Under the pieces are notes generated by a model. That model did not search any database. It had not been told where the DNA came from and worked only from the letters and a program-made list of their open reading frames with translations. Shown one piece after another: positions 1-6,152 of a stretch of 8,067 nt of DNA. The stretch is from an uncultured Eubacteriales bacterium (GTDB lineage Bacteria; Bacillota; Clostridia; Oscillospirales; CAG-272): NCBI GenBank assembly GCA_900550625.1, contig URSW01000071.1:1-8067 (forward strand). Direction: 5' to 3'. Made by a program: the position numbers and the translations under genes. Each line of letters starts with the position of its first letter. Position 1 is the stretch's first letter.

Positions 1-1
1 C

Positions 2-382
2 GCCGCTCCCCTTCTTATCGGCGCCGACCCGAATCATCTCGATTCCGTTGCGCTTGATATTCTCAAAAATCCCCGGCTGATCGCAATAAATCAGGATCCG
101 CTCGCAATGCCCGCTCACCGAGTTTCCACCGAGGATCACGGACGCGAGCTTTGGGTGCGTCAGCTTTCCGATTTCCGCTGGGTGTCCGCGATCATCAACC
201 GCGCTCATGAGAAGCGCGAATACTCCTACAAGTGGGAAGAACTCGATCTCTCTCCCGCAGTGCCGATGAAGATCACCGACGCGTGGACCGGAGAGGTTCT
301 TGCAGAGAAGGTATGCGGAGAATTCGCGGTCTCGCTCGAGGCTCACGACACCGCAGTTCTCGTAATGACCCCCGTGCTCTGA
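2..382 (+). CDS. GH27 alpha-galactosidase, C-terminal part (5' end outside window)
   Basis: The reading frame is open from base 2 and ends with TGA at 380-382, giving the last 126 residues. It begins with AAPLLIGADPNHLD and continues to NPRLIAINQDPLA, the conserved end of the GH27 (alpha-galactosidase / alpha-N-acetylgalactosaminidase, clan GH-D) barrel, where the family has a PL-x-I-G-x-D block and an INQD block. The remaining ~80 residues (KWEELDLSP, ITDAWTGEVL, FAVSLEAHDTAVLVMTPV) fit the C-terminal antiparallel beta domain of the family. Such enzymes release terminal alpha-linked galactose from oligosaccharides. The catalytic aspartates and any signal peptide lie upstream of the window, so location and exact substrate cannot be judged. 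An ATG at 107 is internal to the conserved block and is not the start. A hairpin terminator follows about 90 bases downstream. Confidence 0.87.
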   Translation, partial: AAPLLIGADPNHLDSVALDILKNPRLIAINQDPLAMPAHRVSTEDHGRELWVRQLSDFRWVSAIINRAHEKREYSYKWEELDLSPAVPMKITDAWTGEVLAEKVCGEFAVSLEAHDTAVLVMTPVL

Positions 383-474
383 TATTATTCGGACATTCTT
401 CGACGGAATCGCCCGGCGGTATGAAAGATCACCGCATCCTCGCCGGCAGCGGCGAAAAGCCGGACAACGTACAG

Positions 475-509
475 AATCCCCGTACTTCGAAAGAGGTACG
501 GGGATTTTT
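475..509 (+). terminator. Intrinsic terminator after the GH27 gene
   Basis: The arms AATCCCCGTACTTC (475-488) and GAGGTACGGGGATT (493-506) form a 14 bp stem with one G-U pair, closed by a GAAA tetraloop (489-492), with a T run to 509. The U-tract is on the plus strand, so it serves the alpha-galactosidase transcript; on the minus strand there is no T run after the stem. The core of both arms recurs in the hairpin at 6008-6041. Confidence 0.85.
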
Positions 510-594
510 AAGTATACATGTCTTCCGGCGGACGACGAACTATTTTCCGAAGAAACGATATGCCGCACCCGATAAGCACACAGTGCACCGAAAG

Positions 595-1200
595 TCATCT
601 CAGCGTTCGGAAAAGGATGTAGACCGCGATGAAAAGAAGCGTTATGTTTTCGTAAACGCAAAGCTCGCAATAGACCACCGCGCCCCAGAAGAGCACCGCC
701 GTTACGGTGAGCAGTCTTTCCCCGACGCGGTATGCACGCGTTCCACCGATCCACTCGCAAAGCGTAAGCAGAAATTCCCCGCCGTCAAGTCCTTTTGCGG
801 GAAATGCGTTCACCGCGCACAGAGCGATATTGATCTCTGCAAGCTCGGGATAACCGCAAAGCTTCGACACCGCCGCAAGAAAAAGTCCCGCCGCGCACCC
901 GGACGAGATCACGCACAGCTCTTTCCCGTATGACAGTGTGCCCGAAAAATATGACAATGCCCCTCCGCCGAAGAAAAGCTTCGGAGAATGCCCTGACTTT
1001 TCGGCGAGCATATACCACGCGGCGATATGCGCACCCTCATGAAGCGCGGCGGAAAAAAGTATCATATACGGATGCGCGCTGCCCGCGGCGAATATCAGGA
1101 AAGCGAGCGCCGCCCATTCTCCGAGGAGAGAAAATCTTCTCAAATTCAGCCGCCGATCAGCCTTGATATGACGTATTCGAGGTATGCCCAGAGTGACCAT
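595..1200 (-). CDS. SpoIVFB-like site-2 (M50) intramembrane metalloprotease, short form
   Basis: A 201-residue, strongly hydrophobic protein with both hallmarks of the M50 family: the zinc motif HEGAH at residues 54-58, at the end of a membrane helix, and NAFPAKGLDGG at 131-141, the N-x-x-P-x-x-x-L-D-G-G motif that supplies the third zinc ligand (Asp139). Further membrane segments are seen near residues 28-52, 95-112, 160-180 and 183-198. In Bacillus, SpoIVFB is the mother-cell protease that releases sigma-K from its pro-form; that role here is inferred from family only. It is shorter than typical SpoIVFB (about 280 residues) and lacks a C-terminal CBS-like region. The ATG at 1200 overlaps the upstream gene by 55 bases and has only a weak ribosome site. 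An in-frame TTG at 1143 would start two bases after the upstream stop codon and give 182 residues, still with both motifs. Translational coupling is likely either way. Confidence 0.82.
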   Translation of the reverse strand: MVTLGIPRIRHIKADRRLNLRRFSLLGEWAALAFLIFAAGSAHPYMILFSAALHEGAHIAAWYMLAEKSGHSPKLFFGGGALSYFSGTLSYGKELCVISSGCAAGLFLAAVSKLCGYPELAEINIALCAVNAFPAKGLDGGEFLLTLCEWIGGTRAYRVGERLLTVTAVLFWGAVVYCELCVYENITLLFIAVYILFRTLR

Positions 1201-1469
1201 TCGCCGTTTTCCATCGAACCTGTGATAACGCTCCGTCCGTTCCCGCCGTCCGAAGAGGCGGATGCGAATACAGTATCAAAGGTGTAGTTTTCACCCTCCG
1301 CATACCTTTCTTCTCCTGACGAGAGATACGCTGCAAAAAACGCCGCGCAGAAGATCGCACCGCATATACATATCACGCACGCCGTGCGCTTTGCTCCGCC
1401 GCACGACCTTGCGCCGCCACGGTGCTGTCTCTCCCTTCCCGATGTCACAGTTATTTTCCCGTTTGCCAT
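1146..1469 (-). CDS. Small single-pass membrane protein upstream of the M50 protease (SpoIVFA-position partner)
   Basis: A 107-residue protein: a basic N-terminal part (residues 1-31, rich in Arg/Gly), one hydrophobic segment at about 32-49 (ACVICICGAIFCAAFFAAYL), and an acidic/polar tail of about 57 residues ending in WSLWAYLEYVISRLIGG. The start ATG at 1469 has GGAG nine bases upstream. It overlaps the M50 gene, so the two are probably co-transcribed and coupled. SpoIVFB genes often follow spoIVFA, whose product is a single-pass membrane regulator with an M23-like outer domain. The topology and position match, but the outer domain is far too short for M23 and I see no sequence motif proving the relation. 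An open frame immediately upstream in another phase (to about 1575) encodes a Lys/Arg/Gln-rich stretch with native-looking codons, so the true N-terminus may be longer and broken by a frameshift. Confidence 0.6.
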   Translation of the reverse strand: MANGKITVTSGRERQHRGGARSCGGAKRTACVICICGAIFCAAFFAAYLSSGEERYAEGENYTFDTVFASASSDGGNGRSVITGSMENGEWSLWAYLEYVISRLIGG

Positions 1470-1772
1470 ATTTCCGTACTCCGTCCGAAGACTGCCCCTT
1501 CCTTTGACGCGGAGGATGCGCCTTCGTTTTCGCTTCCGACTGCGCGCCGCCTCTCATATAAAGTTTATTTTTCAAGCTGTCCGATTATTCCGGGCGCGGC
1601 GCTTTCGGTAAATCGGATCTGCCTTCCGTATTTCGGAAATAACGGTTACATCTCGCCGCGCAAGACAGTCCGGCACATCCGTGATGAGAAAGCCGCGCCG
1701 ACGGCGCGTATCCGGCAGGAATACCTGCGACTCCATTCAGCGCCCCCGCGTCACGTCGGAGGAGTTGTTCGC
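1470..1772. other. Divergent intergenic region between the protease unit and the nucleoside phosphorylase
   Basis: About 300 bases without a convincing gene. The part from 1470 to about 1575 is open on the minus strand in a phase different from the annotated membrane protein and could be its displaced 5' end. A minus-strand open frame at 1585-1779 has a cysteine/arginine-rich product with no recognisable features and is not called. No clear sigma-A promoter for the minus-strand unit was found; a sporulation sigma factor promoter is possible, but I could not identify one. Confidence 0.5.
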
Positions 1773-1801
1773 TTGACATGCTGCGTCGCCCGGGGTATAC
1801 T
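1773..1801 (+). promoter_or_regulatory. Sigma-A promoter for the nucleoside phosphorylase
   Basis: TTGACA (1773-1778) and TATACT (1796-1801) are separated by exactly 17 bases, a near-perfect housekeeping promoter. Transcription would start near 1808, leaving a leader of about 45 bases before the ATG at 1853. Confidence 0.85.
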
Positions 1802-1852
1802 TATGATCGAAACACCGCGCCCGCGAGGGCGACTTTATATAAAGAAAGGATC

Positions 1853-2623
1853 ATGTCCGAAATGATCGCAAAAAACGAAATCCCGATTCTCGAGTTTTCC
1901 GACTGCCGCAGCGCAGTCATAAATCCCGCGCCCCTTTTCAAAGCCCCCGAAAAATGTCTGATGACGTTTTTCGGCGAGGTTCTCGACGAATTTACCGAAA
2001 AGTCGGGTGCGCGCATGATCGGCGAGTATGTCTCGGAAATGCGGAACTTCCCCGTTTACACCGCCGTGATCGGCGGCGAAGAGATCGCGCTCACGCAGGC
2101 AAGCGTCGGCGGCTCTTCCGCCGCAATGCAGGCAGATTTTCTCTACGGGCTCGGAGTGCGCACTCTGTTCTGCTGCGGAAGCTGCGGCGCGCTCGACAAC
2201 ATCCCAGCGGGCGATGTAATAGTTCCCTACCGCGCACTGCGTGCAGACGGTGCGTCGTATTTTTATCTTCCTCCGTCGCGCTTTGTCGATCTTGACGCCG
2301 ATATGGTGGCAGCCGCCGAAAGCGTTTTAAGAAAGCACTCCGTACCTTTTGTCAGAACCGTCGCATGGACCACGGCGGGCTTTTACCGCGAGACCGCGGA
2401 GATGGTCGAATACCGCAAAAGCGAGGGCTGCGGCGCAGTCGAGATGGAATGCGCTTCGCTCGCCGCGCTGTGCCGCTTCCGCGGTATGCGTTTCGGTCAG
2501 CTTCTGTACAGCGGAGACATACTGTGCGACACCGACAATTACGACGACCGTGATTGGTACGGAAACAGAAGCGCGCGTGAGCTGCTGTTTGATCTCAGCC
2601 TCGAGACGCTTATCGGAATATAA
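1853..2623 (+). CDS. Nucleoside phosphorylase (PNP/UDP family)
   Basis: A 256-residue cytoplasmic protein of the PNP_UDP_1 superfamily, which splits nucleosides with phosphate into free base and ribose 1-phosphate. Visible family blocks: VGGSSAAMQ at 85-93 and CGSCGALDNI at 108-117 (phosphate/ribose side), RADGASYFYLP at 130-140, WTTAGFYRET at 172-181, AVEMECAS at 195-202 (the Glu-Met-Glu segment that contacts ribose), and SGD at 220-222, where the Asp is expected to act on the base. The VEMECAS block and the length fit the uridine-phosphorylase-like branch, but base specificity cannot be read from sequence. The start is the ATG at 1853 after AAAGGA, which sits only two bases away; the ATG at 1862 (MIAKNEIP) has more normal spacing and is a real alternative. 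It stands alone behind its own promoter; I see no strong terminator after it. Confidence 0.88.
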   Translation: MSEMIAKNEIPILEFSDCRSAVINPAPLFKAPEKCLMTFFGEVLDEFTEKSGARMIGEYVSEMRNFPVYTAVIGGEEIALTQASVGGSSAAMQADFLYGLGVRTLFCCGSCGALDNIPAGDVIVPYRALRADGASYFYLPPSRFVDLDADMVAAAESVLRKHSVPFVRTVAWTTAGFYRETAEMVEYRKSEGCGAVEMECASLAALCRFRGMRFGQLLYSGDILCDTDNYDDRDWYGNRSARELLFDLSLETLIGI

Positions 2624-2724
2624 CGCGCAGCGGCATCCCATAGATCAGAAAACAATCCGGATACCGCATCAGGGCGGTACATCTGAAAAATAAATAATCA
2701 CTGTTTGAAAACGGAGGATTCGCC

Positions 2725-3651
2725 GTGAAATTACCGGTTTACGATGCGGGGGTGCCCGCCTGCAATCCCGCAAAAAATCTGTTTTGCGCGGGAAAGGATG
2801 TAACGCCGCTCGCGTGGGAGCAGTGGCGGAGGAAATCAAAACAAACGGTCTTCGAATAAAGGACAAGGTTTCACCTCGCATATCGGTCAGCCGCATCCCG
2901 ACAGTGACCGAGCTGAAGCCGGACGATGAATACGATGTGATCTTTGTCGTAATGCGTTACACGCAGATCGACTCGGTGCCGGGCGCTCCGCGGGCGTGCA
3001 GGACGAAAAACCTCGTCTTTGCTGGAAACAACGTGCGCTCAGCGGGGCTTGCAGCTTTGCTGCCCGAAAAAACGTGATGTTTGCATTCACAAATGCGGCG
3101 GGTCATCGGGAAAGTGACCGTATATCATCCGCTGATCTCAAAAAAGATCACGATAGGGCAGCTTTCGGGCGCGCTCTCGAACGAGAAGCTTATAGGGCAG
3201 ATCTTCGACGGGACAAAATACAAAGTAACATACAAGCCGAACATGGAGGACTCTCTTCTCTGACATGCGGCGTTTGTGATCCCGGCAGTATTTGCGTGCT
3301 GCAAGACAGACGGCGATCCGAAAAAGCTCAGGGGAAACACTGCTTACCTGAACAAGCTGATTGATGCCGACATTGAGGAATACCGCGCCATAAAGAATGC
3401 CGAGCATGAGATTCTGCCGAAGCGGTGGGTGTATTTTGAGAGTGACAGGTATCGCAAGACCTGCCTTCGCTTCTTCAAGCTGATGTGTGCGACCGTCCTC
3501 GGAAAGATCTGCGTTTCCGACCAACCATAAACGAGATCGACGAGATGAGTGTGCTTAACTGCGATCGAAAAAAATCTTCAACGATAACGGAACGGAATAT
3601 CCTATATGGCGTAAGCTTGAAAAAGAATGCGTGAAGTACATGAAAAAATGA
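2725..3651 (+). pseudogene. Ketopantoate reductase-type (PanE/ApbA family) gene, multiply frameshifted
   Basis: Pieces in all three plus frames join into one protein of about 305 residues. From GTG 2725, after an intact GGAGG at 2713-2717, the frame reads VKLPVYDAGVPACNPAKNLF..GKDVTPLA (a worn Rossmann GxGxxG start). Near 2815 it moves to AEEIKTNGLRIKD..DDEYDVIFVVMRYTQID..LAALLPEK. Near 3073 it moves to NVMFAFTNAAGHRESDR. Near 3140 it moves to KKITIGQLSGALSNEKLIGQIF, which hits an in-frame TGA at 3261-3263. The same frame then continues as HAAFVIPAVFACCKTDGD to KICVSDQP. After about 3525 comes TINEIDEMS, and from about 3570 KIFNDNGTEYPIWRKLEKE, ending at TGA 3649-3651. That is at least five frameshifts plus a nonsense codon. 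The normal family reaction is NADPH-dependent reduction of a 2-keto acid such as ketopantoate; this copy cannot encode an intact enzyme. Whether it was a true PanE or a paralogue cannot be told. Confidence 0.85.
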
Positions 3652-3702
3652 TGCTCATCCGCTGAGCAGAAGTAATCCGATTTTATTCGAAAAAACGAAC
3701 AG

Positions 3703-3749
3703 CGGCAAAAACCGCAGGTGTTTTTGCGCTTGTCTGCAAGTTTTTGCCG
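3703..3749 (+). repeat. Inverted repeat with two alternative pairings in the pseudogene 3' spacer
   Basis: CGGCAAAAAC (3703-3712) pairs perfectly with GTTTTTGCCG (3740-3749), with an inner GCAG/CTGC extension (3714-3717 with 3734-3737). The same left arm can instead pair with a second copy of GTTTTTGC at 3720-3727 with a seven-base loop. The two folds exclude each other. It lies between a dead gene and a terminator, so a remaining regulatory role is doubtful. Confidence 0.5.
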
Positions 3750-3767
3750 ATATAAAACACATGCCGC

Positions 3768-3809
3768 CGAACGTGGAGGATTTGCCGAGACCTCCCCGTT
3801 CGTTTTTTT
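3768..3809 (+). terminator. Strong intrinsic terminator downstream of the reductase pseudogene
   Basis: CGAACG-t-GGAGG (3768-3779) pairs with CCTCC-c-CGTTCG (3791-3802), eleven pairs around one mismatch, followed directly by seven T (3803-3809) on the plus strand. It would also shield the convergent GH3 gene from plus-strand readthrough. On the minus strand no T run follows, so it does not terminate the GH3 transcript. Confidence 0.85.
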
Positions 3810-3905
3810 GTTCTGGCGGAGCGGCGGATGACACCGTTTACCCTGACCGTTTACCACTCGAATGTTTTTGCCTGTCCTCCGATTATCCGACCTGTTTTGT
3901 TTCAG

Positions 3906-5159
3906 TTATTTAATCAATCCGTACGTTCGCTTTAACCGCAGTATGCGGTAAACGCTTTCATTAATGCGTTCTTCACTTATCGTTCCGTTTTCAACGGATT
4001 CCGTTACCGCTTCAAATGATTCCCTGAGATCATCAGGGCAAAGAAGAATATCGCATCCTGCCCCTATGGCATTTACCGCAGCTTCAGCCGAAGTATATTC
4101 ATTTGTTATCGCACCCATTCCCAAGGCATCGGTAAGCACGACTCCTTCAAAGTTCAGCTGTTGTCTTAAAATACCGGTTACAATTTCATATGACATGGAC
4201 GCAGGTGTCAAATCGCCCGTTATTTCAGGTGCTGCTATGTGACCGACCATGACACAGTTCTCAATGCTTAGAGATTCGTAAGGGCGCCATTCACATATTT
4301 CCATTTCCTCTTTCGATTTATGGCTCACCGCAATTCCGTTATGGCTGTCCTCTGCGGTATCACCGTGCCCGGGGAAATGCTTAAAAGTCGGAATAACCTG
4401 CTGTTTTTTCAGACCTTCCGCCATAGCTTTTGCCATCTTTGCAGCAGCATCGGAATCCGATGAAAACGCACGGTTCCCGATTATAGGGTTGTTCGGATTC
4501 GAGTTCACGTCGGCAACCGGGGCAAAATCCAAATTGAATCCGTATTGATGCAGATACGTGCCGATCGTTTGCCCCATTTCCGCCGCGGCTGCTGTGTCGC
4601 CGCTTTCACCCACCGCAGCCGCACTTTTATACCGTCGGACATTAAATGCGGCATTGTCGGCAATCCGTGCGACAAGACCTCCTTCTTCATCTATCGCCAT
4701 GAAAAGAGGAATATTACCGGAATTTTGAAGATTATTGATGAACGCGGTTATCTGATCGGGTGTTGAAATATTCTTCCCGAACATGGCAATACCGCCTACG
4801 GGATAATTATCAAGCACAGCCGCCATAGCGCTTGATAATTCTTTCACTCCGTCGGCGGAGGAATCCTTAATTTGTTCTGCTGTTTGCGATAAATCAAGTG
4901 CGTCCGGACGAATAATGAACAACTGACCGACTTTTTCTTTGAGTGTCATTTCCCGTAATTTAAGGTCAATCTCATCATCTGTCTGCGAGGGTGACGTAGG
5001 TGAAGATTCCGTTTCCATCCTCGGCGGTTCGGACGCGGGAGCCGATGTGTCTTCCTGCCTGATTTCCGGATTCACTGTTCCCGGCATTTTCAGATAACAA
5101 CCCGTAAACATCGACAGCAGAACTAAGACAGCGATAATGATTTCAATACATCTATTCAT
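3906..5159 (-). CDS. GH3 beta-N-acetylhexosaminidase lipoprotein (NagZ-like)
   Basis: A 417-residue exported glycoside hydrolase family 3 protein. Residues 1-21 are a signal peptide ending in FTGC, a lipobox-like site (Cys21), so it is probably a lipid-anchored surface protein. A Pro/Ser/Thr-rich linker spans about 30-60. The TIM-barrel domain follows: LREMTLKEKVGQLFII (68-83), FMAIDEEGGLVARI (153-166), KHFPGHGDT (260-268) with DSH at 271-273, and TDALGMGAI (343-351). In NagZ-type enzymes Asp344 would be the nucleophile and the Asp271/His273 pair the general acid. The family removes beta-linked N-acetylglucosamine from muropeptides or related glycans, so a role in cell-wall turnover is likely. 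There is no second C-terminal GH3 domain, as expected for the short NagZ type. The start is supported by GAGGAG eight bases upstream. A TATACT at 5225-5230 (minus strand) may be its -10, without a good -35. The gene is visibly richer in A/T than its neighbours, a possible sign of transfer. Confidence 0.9.
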   Translation of the reverse strand: MNRCIEIIIAVLVLLSMFTGCYLKMPGTVNPEIRQEDTSAPASEPPRMETESSPTSPSQTDDEIDLKLREMTLKEKVGQLFIIRPDALDLSQTAEQIKDSSADGVKELSSAMAAVLDNYPVGGIAMFGKNISTPDQITAFINNLQNSGNIPLFMAIDEEGGLVARIADNAAFNVRRYKSAAAVGESGDTAAAAEMGQTIGTYLHQYGFNLDFAPVADVNSNPNNPIIGNRAFSSDSDAAAKMAKAMAEGLKKQQVIPTFKHFPGHGDTAEDSHNGIAVSHKSKEEMEICEWRPYESLSIENCVMVGHIAAPEITGDLTPASMSYEIVTGILRQQLNFEGVVLTDALGMGAITNEYTSAEAAVNAIGAGCDILLCPDDLRESFEAVTESVENGTISEERINESVYRILRLKRTYGLIK

Positions 5160-5284
5160 GCGCGTTTTCTCCTCAAATAACAGTTCGGAAACACAATGCC
5201 GTTCAAATACAAGTTTTTTATTACAGTATAACCTGAAAATATGAATTTTCTTTTATACACACAAAAACATCCTAATAATTTTGA

Positions 5285-5623
5285 AATGCATTTGACGCGC
5301 TCGTCGGCGGTGAACGGCAGCGCATTGCCATTGCCCGCGCGAAGCTGAAAAACGCGCCGATCGTCATATTGGGCGAGGCGACGGCAAACGTCGATCCCGA
5401 AAATGAGGATCGGCTGCAAAAGGCGATCGAGGCGCTGACGCGCGATAAGACGATCATCATGATCGCGCACCGACTCAAGACCGTGCGCCATGCCGATCTG
5501 CTTCTCGTGATCGATCACGGACGCATCGTGCAAAAAGGCAGGCAAGAGCACCTGATTGCAGAGCCGGGAATTTACGCGGACTTCGGCGGCGGAAAGAAGC
5601 AGACCGTAGATTGGAAGCTGTAA
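5285..5623 (+). pseudogene. Remnant of an ABC exporter ATPase, C-terminal part
   Basis: The frame reads NAFDALVGGERQRIAIARAKL, then IVILGEATANVDPENEDRL, KTIIMIAHRLKTVRHADLLL and VIDHGRIVQKG, ending with TAA at 5621-5623. These are the signature motif, Walker B, D-loop and H-loop of an ABC exporter nucleotide-binding domain in order. Everything before the signature (membrane domain, Walker A, Q-loop) is missing; a TGA at 5282 closes the frame directly upstream. Two further defects: the usual segment between FDALV and GGERQR (roughly GEGGATLS in relatives) is deleted, so LSGG becomes LVGG; and the Walker B aspartate is replaced by glycine (GGC at 5372-5374). No ribosome site or start codon is convincing. 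It is best read as a decaying fragment, not a functional ATPase. Confidence 0.85.
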
Positions 5624-5627
5624 ACGA

Positions 5628-5671
5628 AAAGGCGGGAGCGATTGTGAGAGATCACGAAGGCTCCTGCCTTT
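5628..5671. terminator. Hairpin after the ABC remnant, possibly bidirectional terminator
   Basis: AAAGGCGGGAGC (5628-5639) pairs with GCTCCTGCCTTT (5660-5671) over 12 bp with one G-U pair; inside the loop GTGA/TCAC can form a second short stem. The T run is short on the plus strand; on the minus strand it reads TTTTCGTTT. It begins four bases after the stop codon of the remnant. Confidence 0.6.
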
Positions 5672-6007
5672 GCTCGCTGCCGATGGCGATCACAGGAATT
5701 GCAAAGCGATTCTTCTGCATTTTTATTTTGAACTTTATTGCAAAAGCGGCATTCGGTCCGGTCCGATAAGCTTCGGGAGGAAAAACAACCGATCGGAACG
5801 TCAAAGCAAACATTCCGACCGGAAGTTTTTTATTCAATGCAATACGCTTTACCGCTGCTTTTGCGTTTGCGGTAATCAAGAACCCGGCATTTCCTGCCGT
5901 AATACAGAAGGTTATACCGAAAATTATTGTTTCAGCACGGATTTATAATAATCCCCAAAGGCGGCAAGCGCGTCGATGATCGGAAGCATCCGCCGTCCGA
6001 GCGCACA
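5672..6007. other. Gene-poor spacer between the ABC remnant and the small membrane protein gene
   Basis: No convincing gene on either strand. A minus-strand open frame ending at 5652 reads through two hairpins and starts at a TTG with no ribosome site, so it is not called. The stretch holds the hairpin at 5789-5831 and otherwise nothing I can name. It may be the scar of deleted genes, since the neighbouring ABC gene is truncated. Confidence 0.45.
5789..5831 (+). terminator. Intrinsic terminator-like hairpin in gene-free spacer
   Basis: CCGATCGGAA (5789-5798) pairs with TTCCGACCGG (5813-5822) with one mismatch, followed by AAG and six T (5826-5831). No gene immediately upstream needs it apart from the ABC remnant 165 bases earlier, so it may be a back-up terminator or the end of a lost gene. 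Confidence 0.55.
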
Positions 6008-6041
6008 AAATCCCCGTATCTCAAAAAAGATACGGGGATTT
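6008..6041. terminator. Perfect 14 bp hairpin sharing its core with the 475-506 terminator
   Basis: AAATCCCCGTATCT (6008-6021) and AGATACGGGGATTT (6028-6041) are perfect complements around the six-base loop CAAAAA. Read on the minus strand it ends in ATTTTG and lies 112 bases after the stop codon of the 55-residue gene, so it could end that transcript; read on plus it ends in ATTTC. The T runs are short on both sides. It shares AATCCCCGTA / TACGGGGATT with the hairpin after the GH27 gene. Confidence 0.65.
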
Positions 6042-6152
6042 CAAATTATCGCCGAAAGCTCGGGCGGCTTCGCGAAGTCAGTCCGACATCAGTGGATAAC
6101 CCGACCCTATCGCAGTCGAGGGCATCGGTCAGATCGGCGACGGGAAACCTTT

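Noticed and set aside
232..933. Long plus-strand open frame (233 codons)
   Set aside because: It crosses the end of the GH27 gene, a strong terminator and runs antisense to the M50 protease; its product is Arg/Lys-rich with no domain. The M50 motifs decide the strand.
3138..3524. Minus-strand open frame of 128 codons inside the reductase pseudogene
   Set aside because: It is antisense to recognisable PanE/ApbA-family segments and has no features of its own.
5156..5551. Minus-strand open frame of 131 codons upstream of the GH3 gene
   Set aside because: It is the mirror of the ABC ATPase remnant, whose signature, D-loop and H-loop motifs are plain on the plus strand; it also covers the GH3 promoter region.
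5652..5879. Minus-strand open frame of 75 codons in the spacer
   Set aside because: It starts at TTG without a ribosome site and runs through two hairpins. The product looks somewhat protein-like, but I cannot support it as a gene.
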